Assembly (NCBI RefSeq): GCF_042659465.1 | Contig: NZ_JBHSSW010000001.1 | Location: forward strand, 1-64,000 | Length of the DNA stretch: 64,000 bases | Origin: Ponticaulis profundi | GTDB lineage: Bacteria > Pseudomonadota > Alphaproteobacteria > Caulobacterales > Hyphomonadaceae | Direction: 5' to 3' | Shown here: positions 50,155 through 58,505 of the stretch, in pieces | Numbering within the stretch: position 1 is the first letter of the stretch | Layout: every line of letters begins with the position of its first letter | Program-made: the position numbers and the translations under genes | Notes under the pieces: generated by a model | The model's database searches: none | Told to the model about the DNA's origin: nothing | What the model saw: only the letters and a program-made list of their open reading frames with translations

Positions 50155-50808
50155 TTGGCAAAGGTTTTCATCATTGGTGTCACAGGCGGTGTAGGTCACA
50201 GGCTCGCGCCCATGCTGATCGAGGCAGGTCATGAGGTTGCTGGTCTCTATCGCAAGCCCGAGCAGAAGGCGGATCTCGAAAACGAGGGCGTTCGTCCAGT
50301 CTCGGGCGATCTGATGGACATGAACGCTGATGATATGGCGGATGCCATTCGTGGGTCTGATATCGTCGTGTTTTCCGCCGGTGCCGCTGGAAGTGGCAAA
50401 GAGCGCACGAGCAAGATTGACGGTCAGGGGCCGGTCAAGCTGATCCAGGCCTGCCAGAAGCTCGGCACCAAACGGGTATATCTCGTCTCTGCATTCCCCG
50501 AGGCAGGGCGCGGCGGTGAGCCGAATGAGGGCTTTGAACATTATATGCGCGTGAAGAAGCAGGCCGATGTGGCACTGGTTCAAAGCGGGCTTGATTGGGT
50601 GATCTTGCGACCGGGTACGCTGCAGCACGAAGACGGCGACGGCAAGGTGTCGCTCGGACTGGCCGTTCCTTACGGAAATGTCGCACGGGGGAATGTTGCC
50701 CGCGTGCTTGCGGAACTGATAGGCCAGCCCAGTATTAAACATGAACTGATTGAGCTGACGGATGGCGATACGCCGGTCTCAGAGGCGGTCAGTGCTCTGA
50801 CAAGATAA
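50155..50808 (+). CDS. NAD(P)-binding SDR-like protein (NmrA/YhfK type)
   Basis: 217 residues from TTG 50155, with AGGAG 8 bp ahead; other starts upstream have no ribosome site and would cross the hairpin. The atypical SDR nucleotide motif is G-V-T-G-G-V-G-H-R-L (about 8-17), then V-S-G-D-L-M-D (about 48-54), V-V-F-S-A-G-A-A-G (about 76-84) and L-R-P-G-T-L (about 148-153). It lacks Y-x-x-x-K, so it may sense redox cofactor rather than catalyse. YwnB/YhfK-like proteins belong here. Confidence 0.85.
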   Translation: MAKVFIIGVTGGVGHRLAPMLIEAGHEVAGLYRKPEQKADLENEGVRPVSGDLMDMNADDMADAIRGSDIVVFSAGAAGSGKERTSKIDGQGPVKLIQACQKLGTKRVYLVSAFPEAGRGGEPNEGFEHYMRVKKQADVALVQSGLDWVILRPGTLQHEDGDGKVSLGLAVPYGNVARGNVARVLAELIGQPSIKHELIELTDGDTPVSEAVSALTR

Positions 50809-50836
50809 TTTGAGTTTTATATTTGAGAGGAAACCC

Positions 50837-51208
50837 ATGAAACATGCCATTCTGGCCGCAGGTGCCGCGCTCGCCTTCACCGCAGCTGCTCATGCTGACC
50901 CGATTGAAGGCGTCTGGATCATGCCATCCGGCGACAAGGCCGAGGCTGCGGCATGCGAAGCTGGCTATTGCCTGACATATATTGACGGCGAGCATGCCGG
51001 GAAAACCTTTGGCGAGTTTGCCCCGACCGAAGACGGAAAATATGAGGGCGAAATCACCGACTATACCAAGAAGGGCAAGACCTATTCCGGCAAAGGCGAG
51101 GTCGAAGGTGACACGCTGTCGGTTGCCGGGTGCATTATGGGCGGCCTGATCTGTCGGTCGAAGGAATTTGCGCGGGCGCCGGAAAGCGAAACAGGCGCTG
51201 AAGGCTAG
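50837..51208 (+). CDS. DUF2147-like periplasmic protein
   Basis: 123 residues from ATG 50837 (GAGAGG upstream). Signal peptide to about residue 21 (A-H-A). The mature domain has G-V-W-I-M-P, a Cys pair (about 38 and 42 in A-C-E-A-G-Y-C), Y-E-G-E-I-T-D-Y-T-K-K-G-K-T-Y (about 72-86) and L-S-V-A-G-C-I-x-x-x-L-I-C, matching the small DUF2147 beta domain. Function unknown. It lies 28 bp after the SDR-like gene, perhaps co-transcribed. Confidence 0.75.
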   Translation: MKHAILAAGAALAFTAAAHADPIEGVWIMPSGDKAEAAACEAGYCLTYIDGEHAGKTFGEFAPTEDGKYEGEITDYTKKGKTYSGKGEVEGDTLSVAGCIMGGLICRSKEFARAPESETGAEG

Positions 51209-51380
51209 TCTTTTCTGTCTGTTCAGGCCGGGTGGGCGTCATTTTTCCATTCGGCCCGAACGAAAACCTGTTTAGCCCAAATTCAATCACAGGGCGTTGA
51301 GGTCTGTTAACCCGCGCCGCGTAAAACTGAATTCGTGTTCGGGGGGGGAACCTGGGCACAACGTCCAGACGACGGTTTGG

Positions 51381-51457
51381 AGCCCTGTGGCGAAAAAGAC
51401 AACGCGGTTGGCCTGCAAGCCGGCTATTTTCAGGTTCAAATCCTGACGGGGCTTCCA
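51381..51457 (+). tRNA. tRNA-Cys-like gene, anticodon GCA, irregular anticodon loop
   Basis: A 7-bp acceptor stem AGCCCTG/CGGGGCT (one G-T pair), a discriminator T and an encoded CCA end at 51457. The T arm is TCAGG-TTCAAAT-CCTGA, perfect. The D stem is GCG/CGC with a ten-base loop AAAAAGACAA that lacks the usual GG. The anticodon arm GTTGGC/GCCGGC closes a six-base loop CTGCAA (or five pairs with eight bases), where seven is normal. T-GCA-A and the discriminator T both point to cysteine. It may be functional but unusual, or a decayed copy. An antisense frame here is spurious. Confidence 0.55.
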
Positions 51458-51470
51458 TTTCTCCAGACGA

Positions 51471-52214
51471 CTAGGCCGCGAGCGCGTCGTCTTCCCAGTT
51501 TTCGTAATCGATCTGGCAGGTGAGCCATGACAGCGCGTGGTAGCGTTCCATGGCAACGGCCGGATTGAGATGTGACGGTGGCTTGATGCCATTGCGTGCC
51601 GCCTGTTTGACCGCCCAGTCATAGCGAAGAAACAGATCAAGCTTGTCCAGTATCCGACATGGACGACGCAGGTCATAAATCGACAGATCAGGCGTATCGC
51701 GGACAATTTCGATCAGGCGATCAAAATTGCAGACATCACGCGGGGTCGAAAGCGGTTCGCGAACCAGCCGCAAGGCCCAGATCAGCGCCCAGGCGGCTTC
51801 AAAACTGCTGGCGAAACGCTCCAGGTCCGCCGGGGCAGGTGCCGGTGTCATGATGAAAGCGTGCTCATCGGCAGTAAAACAGTTCTCCGCTGCGCGTTCG
51901 CGAACAATTTCCAGCATCACCTCATGGTCCATGCCGTGTGCTTTCATGCCGACCAGCGTCAGGGCGAGCGCGCGGTCAGCCACTTCGCGCGAGGAGCGCA
52001 GCGATACATCGCTTGCGGCAGGCACATCCGGCAAGTCACTGTTGAGGGGAATGCCTTCGCCGCGCAGGCGGATTTCGCTCTCGCGGCGGCGCATTTTCTG
52101 TTCATCGGAGTCGGTAAGAGGCGCCGATGGCTTCAGCTTTTCTTCCAGCCCTGGCGTGACGTATTTGCTCTTGGGATTGGTGAGTTTGCCGAGAATGCGG
52201 CCGAACCAGCTCAT
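51471..52214 (-). CDS. DUF4272 domain protein
   Basis: 247 residues, soluble. After a Lys-rich N-terminus (about 1-40), R-R-R-E-S-E-I-R-L-R-G-E-G-I-P-L-N-S-D-L-P (about 42-62) and L-R-S-S-R-E-V-A-D-R-A-L-A-L (about 72-85) match the DUF4272 opening, followed by A-A-W-A-L-I-W-A-L (about 139-147) and the helical C-terminus. Function unknown. It ends 14 bp from the tRNA-like gene and is divergent from prfC. Confidence 0.8.
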   Translation of the reverse strand: MSWFGRILGKLTNPKSKYVTPGLEEKLKPSAPLTDSDEQKMRRRESEIRLRGEGIPLNSDLPDVPAASDVSLRSSREVADRALALTLVGMKAHGMDHEVMLEIVRERAAENCFTADEHAFIMTPAPAPADLERFASSFEAAWALIWALRLVREPLSTPRDVCNFDRLIEIVRDTPDLSIYDLRRPCRILDKLDLFLRYDWAVKQAARNGIKPPSHLNPAVAMERYHALSWLTCQIDYENWEDDALAA

Positions 52215-52409
52215 AAGTGCTCCGAATCTTGTCCTTCAAAGTGAAGATGCGGGCAAACATAGGCAAGATCATGACGAATTACGAGTTTACGACTGTATTT
52301 CTCCACACAATGAAGAATTAATTCTTCGCAAGGCGGGTTTGTCGCGTCTGGACAGGGAAAGGGGGCGGGCTGCCTCGACATCCGCCTCATTCCCCTCTAA
52401 ATCGCGCGG

Positions 52410-54017
52410 ATGAGTTTATCCCTGCCTGAAGAAGCCGCACGTCGGCGCACCTTTGCCATTATTTCTCACCCGGACGCCGGTAAAACGACGCTGACGGAGA
52501 ACCTGCTGCTGGCAGGCGGTGCGATCCGTCTGGCCGGACAGGTGGCTGCGCGTGGTGAGCGCCGCCGCACCAGTTCGGACTGGATGAAGATTGAGCGCGA
52601 TCGCGGCATCTCGGTCTCGGCGTCGGTCATGACGTTCGAGCATGAAGGGAATATGTTCAACCTGCTCGATACGCCGGGCCACGAAGACTTCTCGGAAGAT
52701 ACCTACCGGACACTGACGGCGGCTGACAGTGCCATCATGGTGCTGGATGCGGCGAAAGGCATTGAGCCACAAACGCTCAAACTGTTTGAAGTCTGCCGGC
52801 TTCGCGACATTCCGATCATCACCTTTGTCAACAAGATGGACCGCGAAGCGCAGGACCCGTTCGACATTCTCGAAGAGGTTCAGGAAAAACTCGCTCTGGA
52901 TGTGGCGCCGCTCTACTGGCCTGCGGCCAGCGGCAATCGCTTTGCGGGCATGAAGGATCTGCGCACCGGAGAATTCTGTCTGTTCAAAAAGCTGGCGGCC
53001 GATTCCAAGGAACACCCGGACGCTGCAGAGCGCATCAAGATGGATGGCTCGAATTCGCTCGCGGACCGGGTCGATCCGAGCGTTCTGGAAGAGCTGGAGC
53101 TGACCGCAGAACTGGCCGCTGACGGATTGCCGGAGTTTGACCATCAGTCCTATCTGGAAGGCCATATGACACCGGTCATTTTCGGTTCAGCGCTGCGCCA
53201 TTTCGGTGTGCATGAGCTGTTGTCTGCAATTGGTGAATTTGCCCCGCCACCGCGCCCGCAAAAGGCCGAGGTAAAGGGCAATGAGAAGGTGATTGAGCGC
53301 GATGACAAACAGGTCACCGGCTTCATCTTCAAGATCCAGGCGAATATGGACCCGAACCACCGCGACCGTGTTGGCTTTTTCCGTATTTCTTCCGGAGAGT
53401 TCAAACGCGGCATGAAGCTGAAAACCTCGTCCGGCAAGCTTCTGAATGTGCACAATCCGATGATGTTTCTGGCGCAGGATCGTGAGATCGCCGACCAGGC
53501 CTATCCGGGCGATGTGATCGGCATTCCAAACCATGGCGCACTGCGCGTGGGTGATGCGCTCTCTGAAAGCGGCGACGTCAAGTTTGCGGGCATTCCGAAC
53601 TTTGCGCCGGAGCTTCTGCGACGGGCGCGGGTGAAAGACCCGATGAAGCAGAAACACCTCAAAAAGGCGCTGGAAAGCCTCGCCGAGGAAGGTGTGACGC
53701 AGCTCTTCCGCCCGAGCATCGGTTCAGACATGATTGTCGGTGCGGTTGGCGCGCTGCAGTTTGAAGTGATGAAAGAGCGTGTGGCTGCGGAATATGGTCT
53801 CGAGGTCGAATTCGAGACAGCGCCTTACAATGTGGCGCGCTGGATTTCCGGCGATGCAGACAAGCTTGATGCTTTCATGGACAAGAACAAGTCTCAGTCC
53901 GGTACGGACCTTGATGGCGATCCGGTCTATCTCGGCAAGGATAGCTGGGATGCGAACTACACCATGGACAAGAATCCGGACCTTCGCTTCACGACCACGA
54001 AAGAGCGGTTGGCTTAG
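52410..54017 (+). CDS. prfC: Peptide chain release factor 3
   Basis: 535 residues (E. coli RF3 is 529). G1 S-H-P-D-A-G-K-T-T-L-T-E (about 18-29), switch region R-G-I-S-V-S-A-S-V-M (about 68-77), G3 D-T-P-G-H-E-D-F-S (about 90-98), G4 N-K-M-D-R (about 144-148), then domains II and III with F-K-I-Q-A-N-M-D-P-x-H-R-D-R. RF3 is a GTPase that removes RF1/RF2 from the ribosome after termination. Apparently monocistronic, with a 195-bp upstream gap. Confidence 0.97.
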   Translation: MSLSLPEEAARRRTFAIISHPDAGKTTLTENLLLAGGAIRLAGQVAARGERRRTSSDWMKIERDRGISVSASVMTFEHEGNMFNLLDTPGHEDFSEDTYRTLTAADSAIMVLDAAKGIEPQTLKLFEVCRLRDIPIITFVNKMDREAQDPFDILEEVQEKLALDVAPLYWPAASGNRFAGMKDLRTGEFCLFKKLAADSKEHPDAAERIKMDGSNSLADRVDPSVLEELELTAELAADGLPEFDHQSYLEGHMTPVIFGSALRHFGVHELLSAIGEFAPPPRPQKAEVKGNEKVIERDDKQVTGFIFKIQANMDPNHRDRVGFFRISSGEFKRGMKLKTSSGKLLNVHNPMMFLAQDREIADQAYPGDVIGIPNHGALRVGDALSESGDVKFAGIPNFAPELLRRARVKDPMKQKHLKKALESLAEEGVTQLFRPSIGSDMIVGAVGALQFEVMKERVAAEYGLEVEFETAPYNVARWISGDADKLDAFMDKNKSQSGTDLDGDPVYLGKDSWDANYTMDKNPDLRFTTTKERLA

Positions 54018-54111
54018 GCGGGAAGAATGGCGCGCAATTATTGTTAGAATAGTGATAGACTAACAATTCAAAACTGTATTTACTCCAGTTGAGTAGTGTT
54101 GGGGTAAGTAT

Positions 54112-55797
54112 ATGAATCGTTTTGTGTCGACGTTGGCTGTGGCAGTTTCGGCTGGCCTCTTGGTTTCCTGTTCCGGTGGCGGCGGGTCTGGAAGCGCTCC
54201 CACTCCAACGCCTACACCAGCGCCAACTCCAACGCCTACACCTACACCTACACCAGTTTCGCTAACACTGACACCATCGTCGGGTCAGTATATTGCCGTT
54301 GAGGGAACCAAGGTTCTCGATTTTTCTGTGACGGCTAAAATTGAAGGCGATGTTGATGGCGCAGAGTCGCTCGACGTTGATTTCGACGAAGGTATGTTTC
54401 AGCTGCCGCTTGGCATTCAGGATTTGGGTGCCGGTGAGTTCAAGCTCGAATTCAAGCTTGTTGATGGGATTGAATTCAAATTCGGGACCCAAAATGGCGA
54501 AATGAACTTTCGGGTTTGTGAAGATAGTCCGTGCAACGAAATCGTTCCGAATACCGAAACAAAATTTAATTATGTCATCGATAGTCCGTTCGCGGATTGG
54601 ACTAGTGTTCAACGAAATGCCTCCCATAATGCCTATGTTGCAGCCACGTTGGATCCATCGAAATTTGTGCAGGCTTGGAAGCGGTCCCTCCCTGATGAAC
54701 AGAACTTTACGACGCTCGCATCCGGTGCTGGTCGGATATATCTGACTGAAACGGTTCGACAGGACCCGCCATTTTTTTCAAAGCAACCACTTCGAATTTT
54801 TGCGCTCAACACTGAGGATGGTGCGACCGACTGGGAGATCGTGCCGGGGCCCGACAGTGAGGGGCAGTCAGGAGCAGCATTCGGAGGCGGCAAGGTGCTT
54901 GTGAAGGCTGGCTTACCCGGTCGCGGCGTTATTCTTTTTATTGATCCAGAGACTGGCGAGTTCGATTTCAAGGAAGCAAGCTATCGAACCGAGGCAACTT
55001 TTTTCTACGGTTTGACGGCTTATGAAGATGATGTGTTTGATTTGCTTTGGAATCTTACCGGTACGGTCGATTCCATTAGTATTTCAAACAGGTCCCTTAA
55101 TTATAGCCGATCGCTTGGCAACGGTACCTGGACGGGGCGTGGACAGGCCGTGGCGGCAACTGACGAAAGCGTTTTTGCGTTTTCAGCCTCACGGTTTAAC
55201 CAGATTGACCGGTTGTCCGGGACAATAATCCGCCAGATCGAAGACCCTCTGGCTCCGTTCAGAACTTATGATTTCGCTTCAGCAATCATGGCGATCGATG
55301 ACGATAACATTATTAGTTATACCGGAACTGGAGGGAGTTTTGCTCACTTTAGTCCTCGGCCTACATTTTTAAGACCGATTGTCAGAGTAAACTTCGTGTC
55401 GGGTGACATCGAGTGGAGAACTCAGGGAAGTTACTTAACTCGCTTAGCGCATGCGAACGGCGTCGTTTATGCGGCAGGTCCGGAAAATGATCGTATGGAT
55501 GCGATTGATGCGACAACCGGTGATGTGATTTGGTCGTGGCCGTTGCCTGCCCAGGCCAATTCCTTCAACTGCAATATAATGGTGACGGACAATCTGGCGT
55601 TTCTCAGCACAGATGAGGCTGTCTATGCCATCGATCTGGCGACAAGGACACAAGTCTGGAAACATGATGCGCCTGGTTGTGTATCAGTTGCATCCAAGGA
55701 CAAGCTGATCATTCAGGAAGGTGTTGTTCCAGCAACCGGAACTCAGAATTACTTTCGCAGCACCGGGGTCATCACGGCCTATTCCGTATCGAATTAG
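54112..55797 (+). CDS. PQQ-like beta-propeller lipoprotein, first of a pair
   Basis: 561 residues. Lipobox L-L-V-S-C (Cys20), followed by S-G-G-G-G-S-G-S, then a Pro-Thr repeat (about 29-48) as a flexible stalk. An Ig-like beta domain (about 50-160) with a C-x4-C pair precedes a propeller of PQQ/YncE type: blades contain F-A-L-N-T-E-D-G-A-T-D-W-E, F-I-D-P-E-T-G-E-F-D, A-I-D-A-T-T-G-D-V-I-W-S-W (about 463-475) and A-I-D-L-A-T-R-T-Q-V-W-K-H. GC is somewhat lower than its neighbours. Probably a surface or periplasmic scaffold. Confidence 0.8.
   Translation: MNRFVSTLAVAVSAGLLVSCSGGGGSGSAPTPTPTPAPTPTPTPTPTPVSLTLTPSSGQYIAVEGTKVLDFSVTAKIEGDVDGAESLDVDFDEGMFQLPLGIQDLGAGEFKLEFKLVDGIEFKFGTQNGEMNFRVCEDSPCNEIVPNTETKFNYVIDSPFADWTSVQRNASHNAYVAATLDPSKFVQAWKRSLPDEQNFTTLASGAGRIYLTETVRQDPPFFSKQPLRIFALNTEDGATDWEIVPGPDSEGQSGAAFGGGKVLVKAGLPGRGVILFIDPETGEFDFKEASYRTEATFFYGLTAYEDDVFDLLWNLTGTVDSISISNRSLNYSRSLGNGTWTGRGQAVAATDESVFAFSASRFNQIDRLSGTIIRQIEDPLAPFRTYDFASAIMAIDDDNIISYTGTGGSFAHFSPRPTFLRPIVRVNFVSGDIEWRTQGSYLTRLAHANGVVYAAGPENDRMDAIDATTGDVIWSWPLPAQANSFNCNIMVTDNLAFLSTDEAVYAIDLATRTQVWKHDAPGCVSVASKDKLIIQEGVVPATGTQNYFRSTGVITAYSVSN
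54204..54257 (+). repeat. Pro-Thr coding tandem repeat
   Basis: Hexamers of the kind CCAACG/CCTACA/CCAGCG repeat about nine times, encoding a P-T stalk after the lipobox. Such simple repeats may change length by slippage in six-base steps without breaking frame. The paralogue at 55874 has a shorter version (55964-55990). Confidence 0.7.
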
Positions 55798-55873
55798 TTC
55801 AGGACGTGAGGCGCCTTAACTCCGTTCTAAACTTGTGTTTTACGGCGCCTCTATAATTTTAGAGTACTAGAAA

Positions 55874-57520
55874 ATGTCTATAAAGCACTCAGTTTCTTTT
55901 ATCACATCAGCCATGGCACTAGGGTTTTTGGGGGCGTGTTCTGGTGGCGGAGGTGGTTCGTCTGCGCCGACACCAACACCAACGCCAACTGGCTTGCAGG
56001 TTGCGATGCCTCAGGGCGGGAGTTTTAAACAAGTCGAAGACGATACGAATTTTACGTTCAGCTTCGATGTTAGTGTGACGGGATCTGCGACTGGTTCAAT
56101 CATTCCCGACGTTGAATTCGACACGTCTTTGTTGGAACTGAATGGCGGCATTCAAACGGTTGGGAGTAATAAATATCGATTGTCATTCTCTCTGCTCGGG
56201 AACCCGGCCTTGGCAGCAGGTTCCTACACAGATGCAATCAAGTTCCGCCTGTGTGCAGATTCAAATTGTAATTCGGTGCATCCGAATACAACAAAGACCT
56301 ATACCTTTGACTTGAAGGTTACCCTCAAAAACTGGGAAACCTATCAAAGAAACCCCTCTCAAAATGCTCATGCCAACCTCATAATAGCGCCGAATTCTAT
56401 TTCGGAGGCATGGTCGTGGCAAAGTGATGGGTTTGGTTTCCTGACGCCACCTGTCGCAGAAGGCGAACGCATTTTTATCGCCGAACAGTTTGCTCAGAAT
56501 ACAGGCTCTAGCGTGGGTCAGAATGTCATGTATGCGATAAATGCGACGAACGGCACCGAAAGCTGGCGCCGCGATTATACGGGGCAGAACGCGATTGGTG
56601 CGCCAGCGGTTTCTGGCGGTTTGGTCGCCTTTGCTGTGCAGGAAACATCTAGCGAAAATCTTCCGCTTGAGCTTTTAAATGCATCAACGGGAGCCGATGT
56701 CCGCACGTTAACAATTGCGTCCCAATGGTCGAAATTCCTGCCGTCGGTTTTTTACGACTCTGAGATTTACACTGCTGCTGGTTATTTCTTTGACACGGTT
56801 TATGGACACGATGTTTCATCAGGCGGCTTGCTTTGGGAAACTAAAGGCGTTCCGGCGACTGGAATTTCCAATATGGAAGCGCCTGCTGTAGATGGCGAAA
56901 ACGTATACTATTATTCTGGAAACTTGGAAGTATTCGACCGACTGACTGGTGTCAGAAAAGCATCGATTGTTGACCCCTACTACGTTTGGGGAGGATATGA
57001 CTACGTTTCGAGCCCAATAATTGGTTCAGATCAGAACGTGTTTGCTTATAGCAGCTCCCTTTCGATCGGAGAGCACTTTTCTGCGAGATACCATAAAGGG
57101 CGACCTCTTGTGAATTTCTCGATCGTGAATGAAAGTGTTCAATGGGTAACGAGCAATAACTATTTCACTCAGCCTGCTTTCAATGGAACGCACCTTTTCG
57201 TTGCCAGAAATGAACCTTCCAGTCTGGATATGATTGATCAACAAAATGGTGACGTGGTGTGGTCATGGACGCCGCCGACTGGTTCTGAAATATTCGAGTG
57301 CAACACAATCTCAACCAACAACGCTGTGATTGTAAGTACGGATCAGAATGTCTATGCAGTTGATATTGCTACAAAAGATATTCTGTGGACCCACCCACAT
57401 GGCGGGTGTTTAACGCTTGCGCCAGAGGACTTGTTGCTGATCACGGAAGGGAAGCGAACTCTCCCATATGGTAATTTCAAAAGTACCGGACGCATGGTTG
57501 CATATCACCTGTTTGATTGA
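55874..57520 (+). CDS. PQQ-like beta-propeller lipoprotein, second of a pair
   Basis: 548 residues, a paralogue of the preceding gene with the same order: lipobox L-G-A-C (Cys22), G-G-G-G-S, a short P-T stalk, Ig-like domain with C-A-D-S-N-C, then W-x-x-Y-Q-R-N-P-S-Q-N-A-H (about 155-167, against S-V-Q-R-N-A-S-H-N-A in the first) and a propeller with M-I-D-Q-Q-N-G-D-V-V-W-S-W and A-V-D-I-A-T-K-D-I-L-W. Divergence is high, so the duplication is old. The 76-bp gap allows co-transcription. Confidence 0.8.
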   Translation: MSIKHSVSFITSAMALGFLGACSGGGGGSSAPTPTPTPTGLQVAMPQGGSFKQVEDDTNFTFSFDVSVTGSATGSIIPDVEFDTSLLELNGGIQTVGSNKYRLSFSLLGNPALAAGSYTDAIKFRLCADSNCNSVHPNTTKTYTFDLKVTLKNWETYQRNPSQNAHANLIIAPNSISEAWSWQSDGFGFLTPPVAEGERIFIAEQFAQNTGSSVGQNVMYAINATNGTESWRRDYTGQNAIGAPAVSGGLVAFAVQETSSENLPLELLNASTGADVRTLTIASQWSKFLPSVFYDSEIYTAAGYFFDTVYGHDVSSGGLLWETKGVPATGISNMEAPAVDGENVYYYSGNLEVFDRLTGVRKASIVDPYYVWGGYDYVSSPIIGSDQNVFAYSSSLSIGEHFSARYHKGRPLVNFSIVNESVQWVTSNNYFTQPAFNGTHLFVARNEPSSLDMIDQQNGDVVWSWTPPTGSEIFECNTISTNNAVIVSTDQNVYAVDIATKDILWTHPHGGCLTLAPEDLLLITEGKRTLPYGNFKSTGRMVAYHLFD

Positions 57521-58069
57521 GTTGTTCTTGGGATGCAAAGCATTGGGGTGTTTGCGTACTGGCCTTTGAAACTCGTGCCTTTGCAGGAATGAGTGTGTTG
57601 TTTTCGTTTTGCTCGGACGCTGATCCTCACCTCCGGTGAGGGCGTCTGGCGCCTGCGCGGTCGCCTATGTGGGTGGCATGTATGAAGACTGAGGTAGTTG
57701 GGGGCAAACGAAGCGGACCCGACGCTTGAGGTGTGTTTGTCGGATCCGGTCTAGGACCTTGATCCGACCTACTTCCCTGTGAAGGCAGGAATACTAACTC
57801 CTGCCAGGAGAGGGACTTACCTTTGCGTCGCTTGTGATGAGCAGGACCCGAAACATACAGCCGAGCAAGAAATCCCCCCCTGACAAACGCGCCGCCATGC
57901 CCTATATATCCCGCTCCAACGGAGCTTTGATGCATTTATCACTAGAGATTGTCGGTTAGCCCGAAGCTGAGCTTTCAGCGACGGGCAGAACAGATACGAG
58001 CCGCCGCCGGTGTTCCGGCTGGCGTATGTCTGTTTGCGGCTTTTGCCGCGCAAACCGGAATTCTCAAAC
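57521..58069. other. Long gene-free region holding a candidate RNA
   Basis: About 550 bp between the propeller pair and the YjhX-like gene. No frame is convincing: the minus-strand 102-codon frame over it is Arg/Pro/His-rich with no ribosome site, as expected over structured RNA. The 57607-57870 part is described separately. A further hairpin GTTTGCGGC-TTTT-GCCGCGCAAAC (one bulge) lies at 58032-58055, just before the YjhX-like start. Confidence 0.5.
57607..57870. ncRNA. Candidate structured non-coding RNA
   Basis: About 264 bp closed by TTGCTCGG (57609-57616) with CCGAGCAA (57861-57868). Inside are several exact stems: GACGC/GCGTC around CCTCACC-TCC-GGTGAGG (57616-57646); CAAAC/GTTTG around AAGCG/CGCTT (57705-57739); GTCGGATC/GATCCGAC (57739-57768); and GGCAGGA/TCCTGCC with loop ATACTAAC (57784-57805). 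So many perfect helices in a non-coding gap suggest a functional RNA. The length suits 6S-like or another housekeeping RNA, but I cannot assign a family, and the strand is undecided because helices read both ways. Confidence 0.4.
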
Positions 58070-58327
58070 ATGGATATCTCACGCGCTGAACAGCGCATTC
58101 TCCATCTGCTCGCACAGGGCGGTCGGATCGAGAAACTCAAAGACGACAATAACGACCTGATCTATGAATGCTTCACGCGAGATGGCTGGCGCTATCCGCA
58201 ACTGGACACACATCTGTTCCGCAAGCTGAAGCGCAAACGTGCCATCGCATCACGGGGTGGCAGGCCATATCAGATCACACGCCGCGGGCTTCAGCTCGTG
58301 CGCGCGCAGTTCGACAATTGCGGCTAG
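58070..58327 (+). CDS. YjhX-like (UPF0386) small protein
   Basis: 85 residues from ATG 58070, chosen because the family begins M-x-x-S-R-x-E-Q-R-x-L-H. Visible here are S-R-A-E-Q-R-I-L-H-L-L-A-Q-G-G-R-I (about 4-20), C-F-T-R-D-G-W (about 34-40) and F-R-K-L-K-R-K-R-A-I-A-S-R-G-G-R-P-Y-Q-I-T-R-R-G-L (about 49-73), a winged-helix-like layout. E. coli YjhX has been listed as a putative toxin with YjhQ; no YjhQ-type acetyltransferase is adjacent. A terminator follows. Confidence 0.8.
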   Translation: MDISRAEQRILHLLAQGGRIEKLKDDNNDLIYECFTRDGWRYPQLDTHLFRKLKRKRAIASRGGRPYQITRRGLQLVRAQFDNCG

Positions 58328-58348
58328 GTCGTATGTGCCTTGAGACTG

Positions 58349-58377
58349 GCCCTGAGAGCATGCTCTCAGGGCTTTTT
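58349..58377 (+). terminator. Intrinsic terminator after the YjhX-like gene
   Basis: GCCCTGAGAGCATGCTCTCAGGGC is a fully self-complementary stem (about 10 pairs plus a tight loop), followed by five T. It lies 22 bp after the stop and isolates the gene from the cassette operon downstream. Confidence 0.88.
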
Positions 58378-58505
58378 CGTGAGGTTTACCCGTTTCACGG
58401 CTGAAAATTTAGACGTTCCCGTCAAAGTATGCATAGGTTTAGGTGGGCGGGGAACTGAGCAATGCAGAGCTTATACGAACGGAGCGGTCAGACGGAGCGA
58501 TTGCA

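Noticed and set aside
51135..51706. Minus-strand frames containing G-F-E-P-E-N
   Set aside because: G-F-E-P is the usual translation of an antisense tRNA T arm; the region is the tRNA-Cys-like gene.
54204..54257. Tandem hexamers considered as CRISPR-like or minisatellite
   Set aside because: They encode a Pro-Thr stalk in frame; there are no spacers.
57607..57870. Two-piece tmRNA
   Set aside because: A GCAAACGA start resembling a resume codon is present at 57704, but no short tag frame ending in hydrophobic residues and a stop follows, and no T arm with CCA was found nearby.
57627..57935. 102-codon minus-strand frame
   Set aside because: Lies over the strongly structured segment, Arg/Pro/His-rich, no ribosome site.
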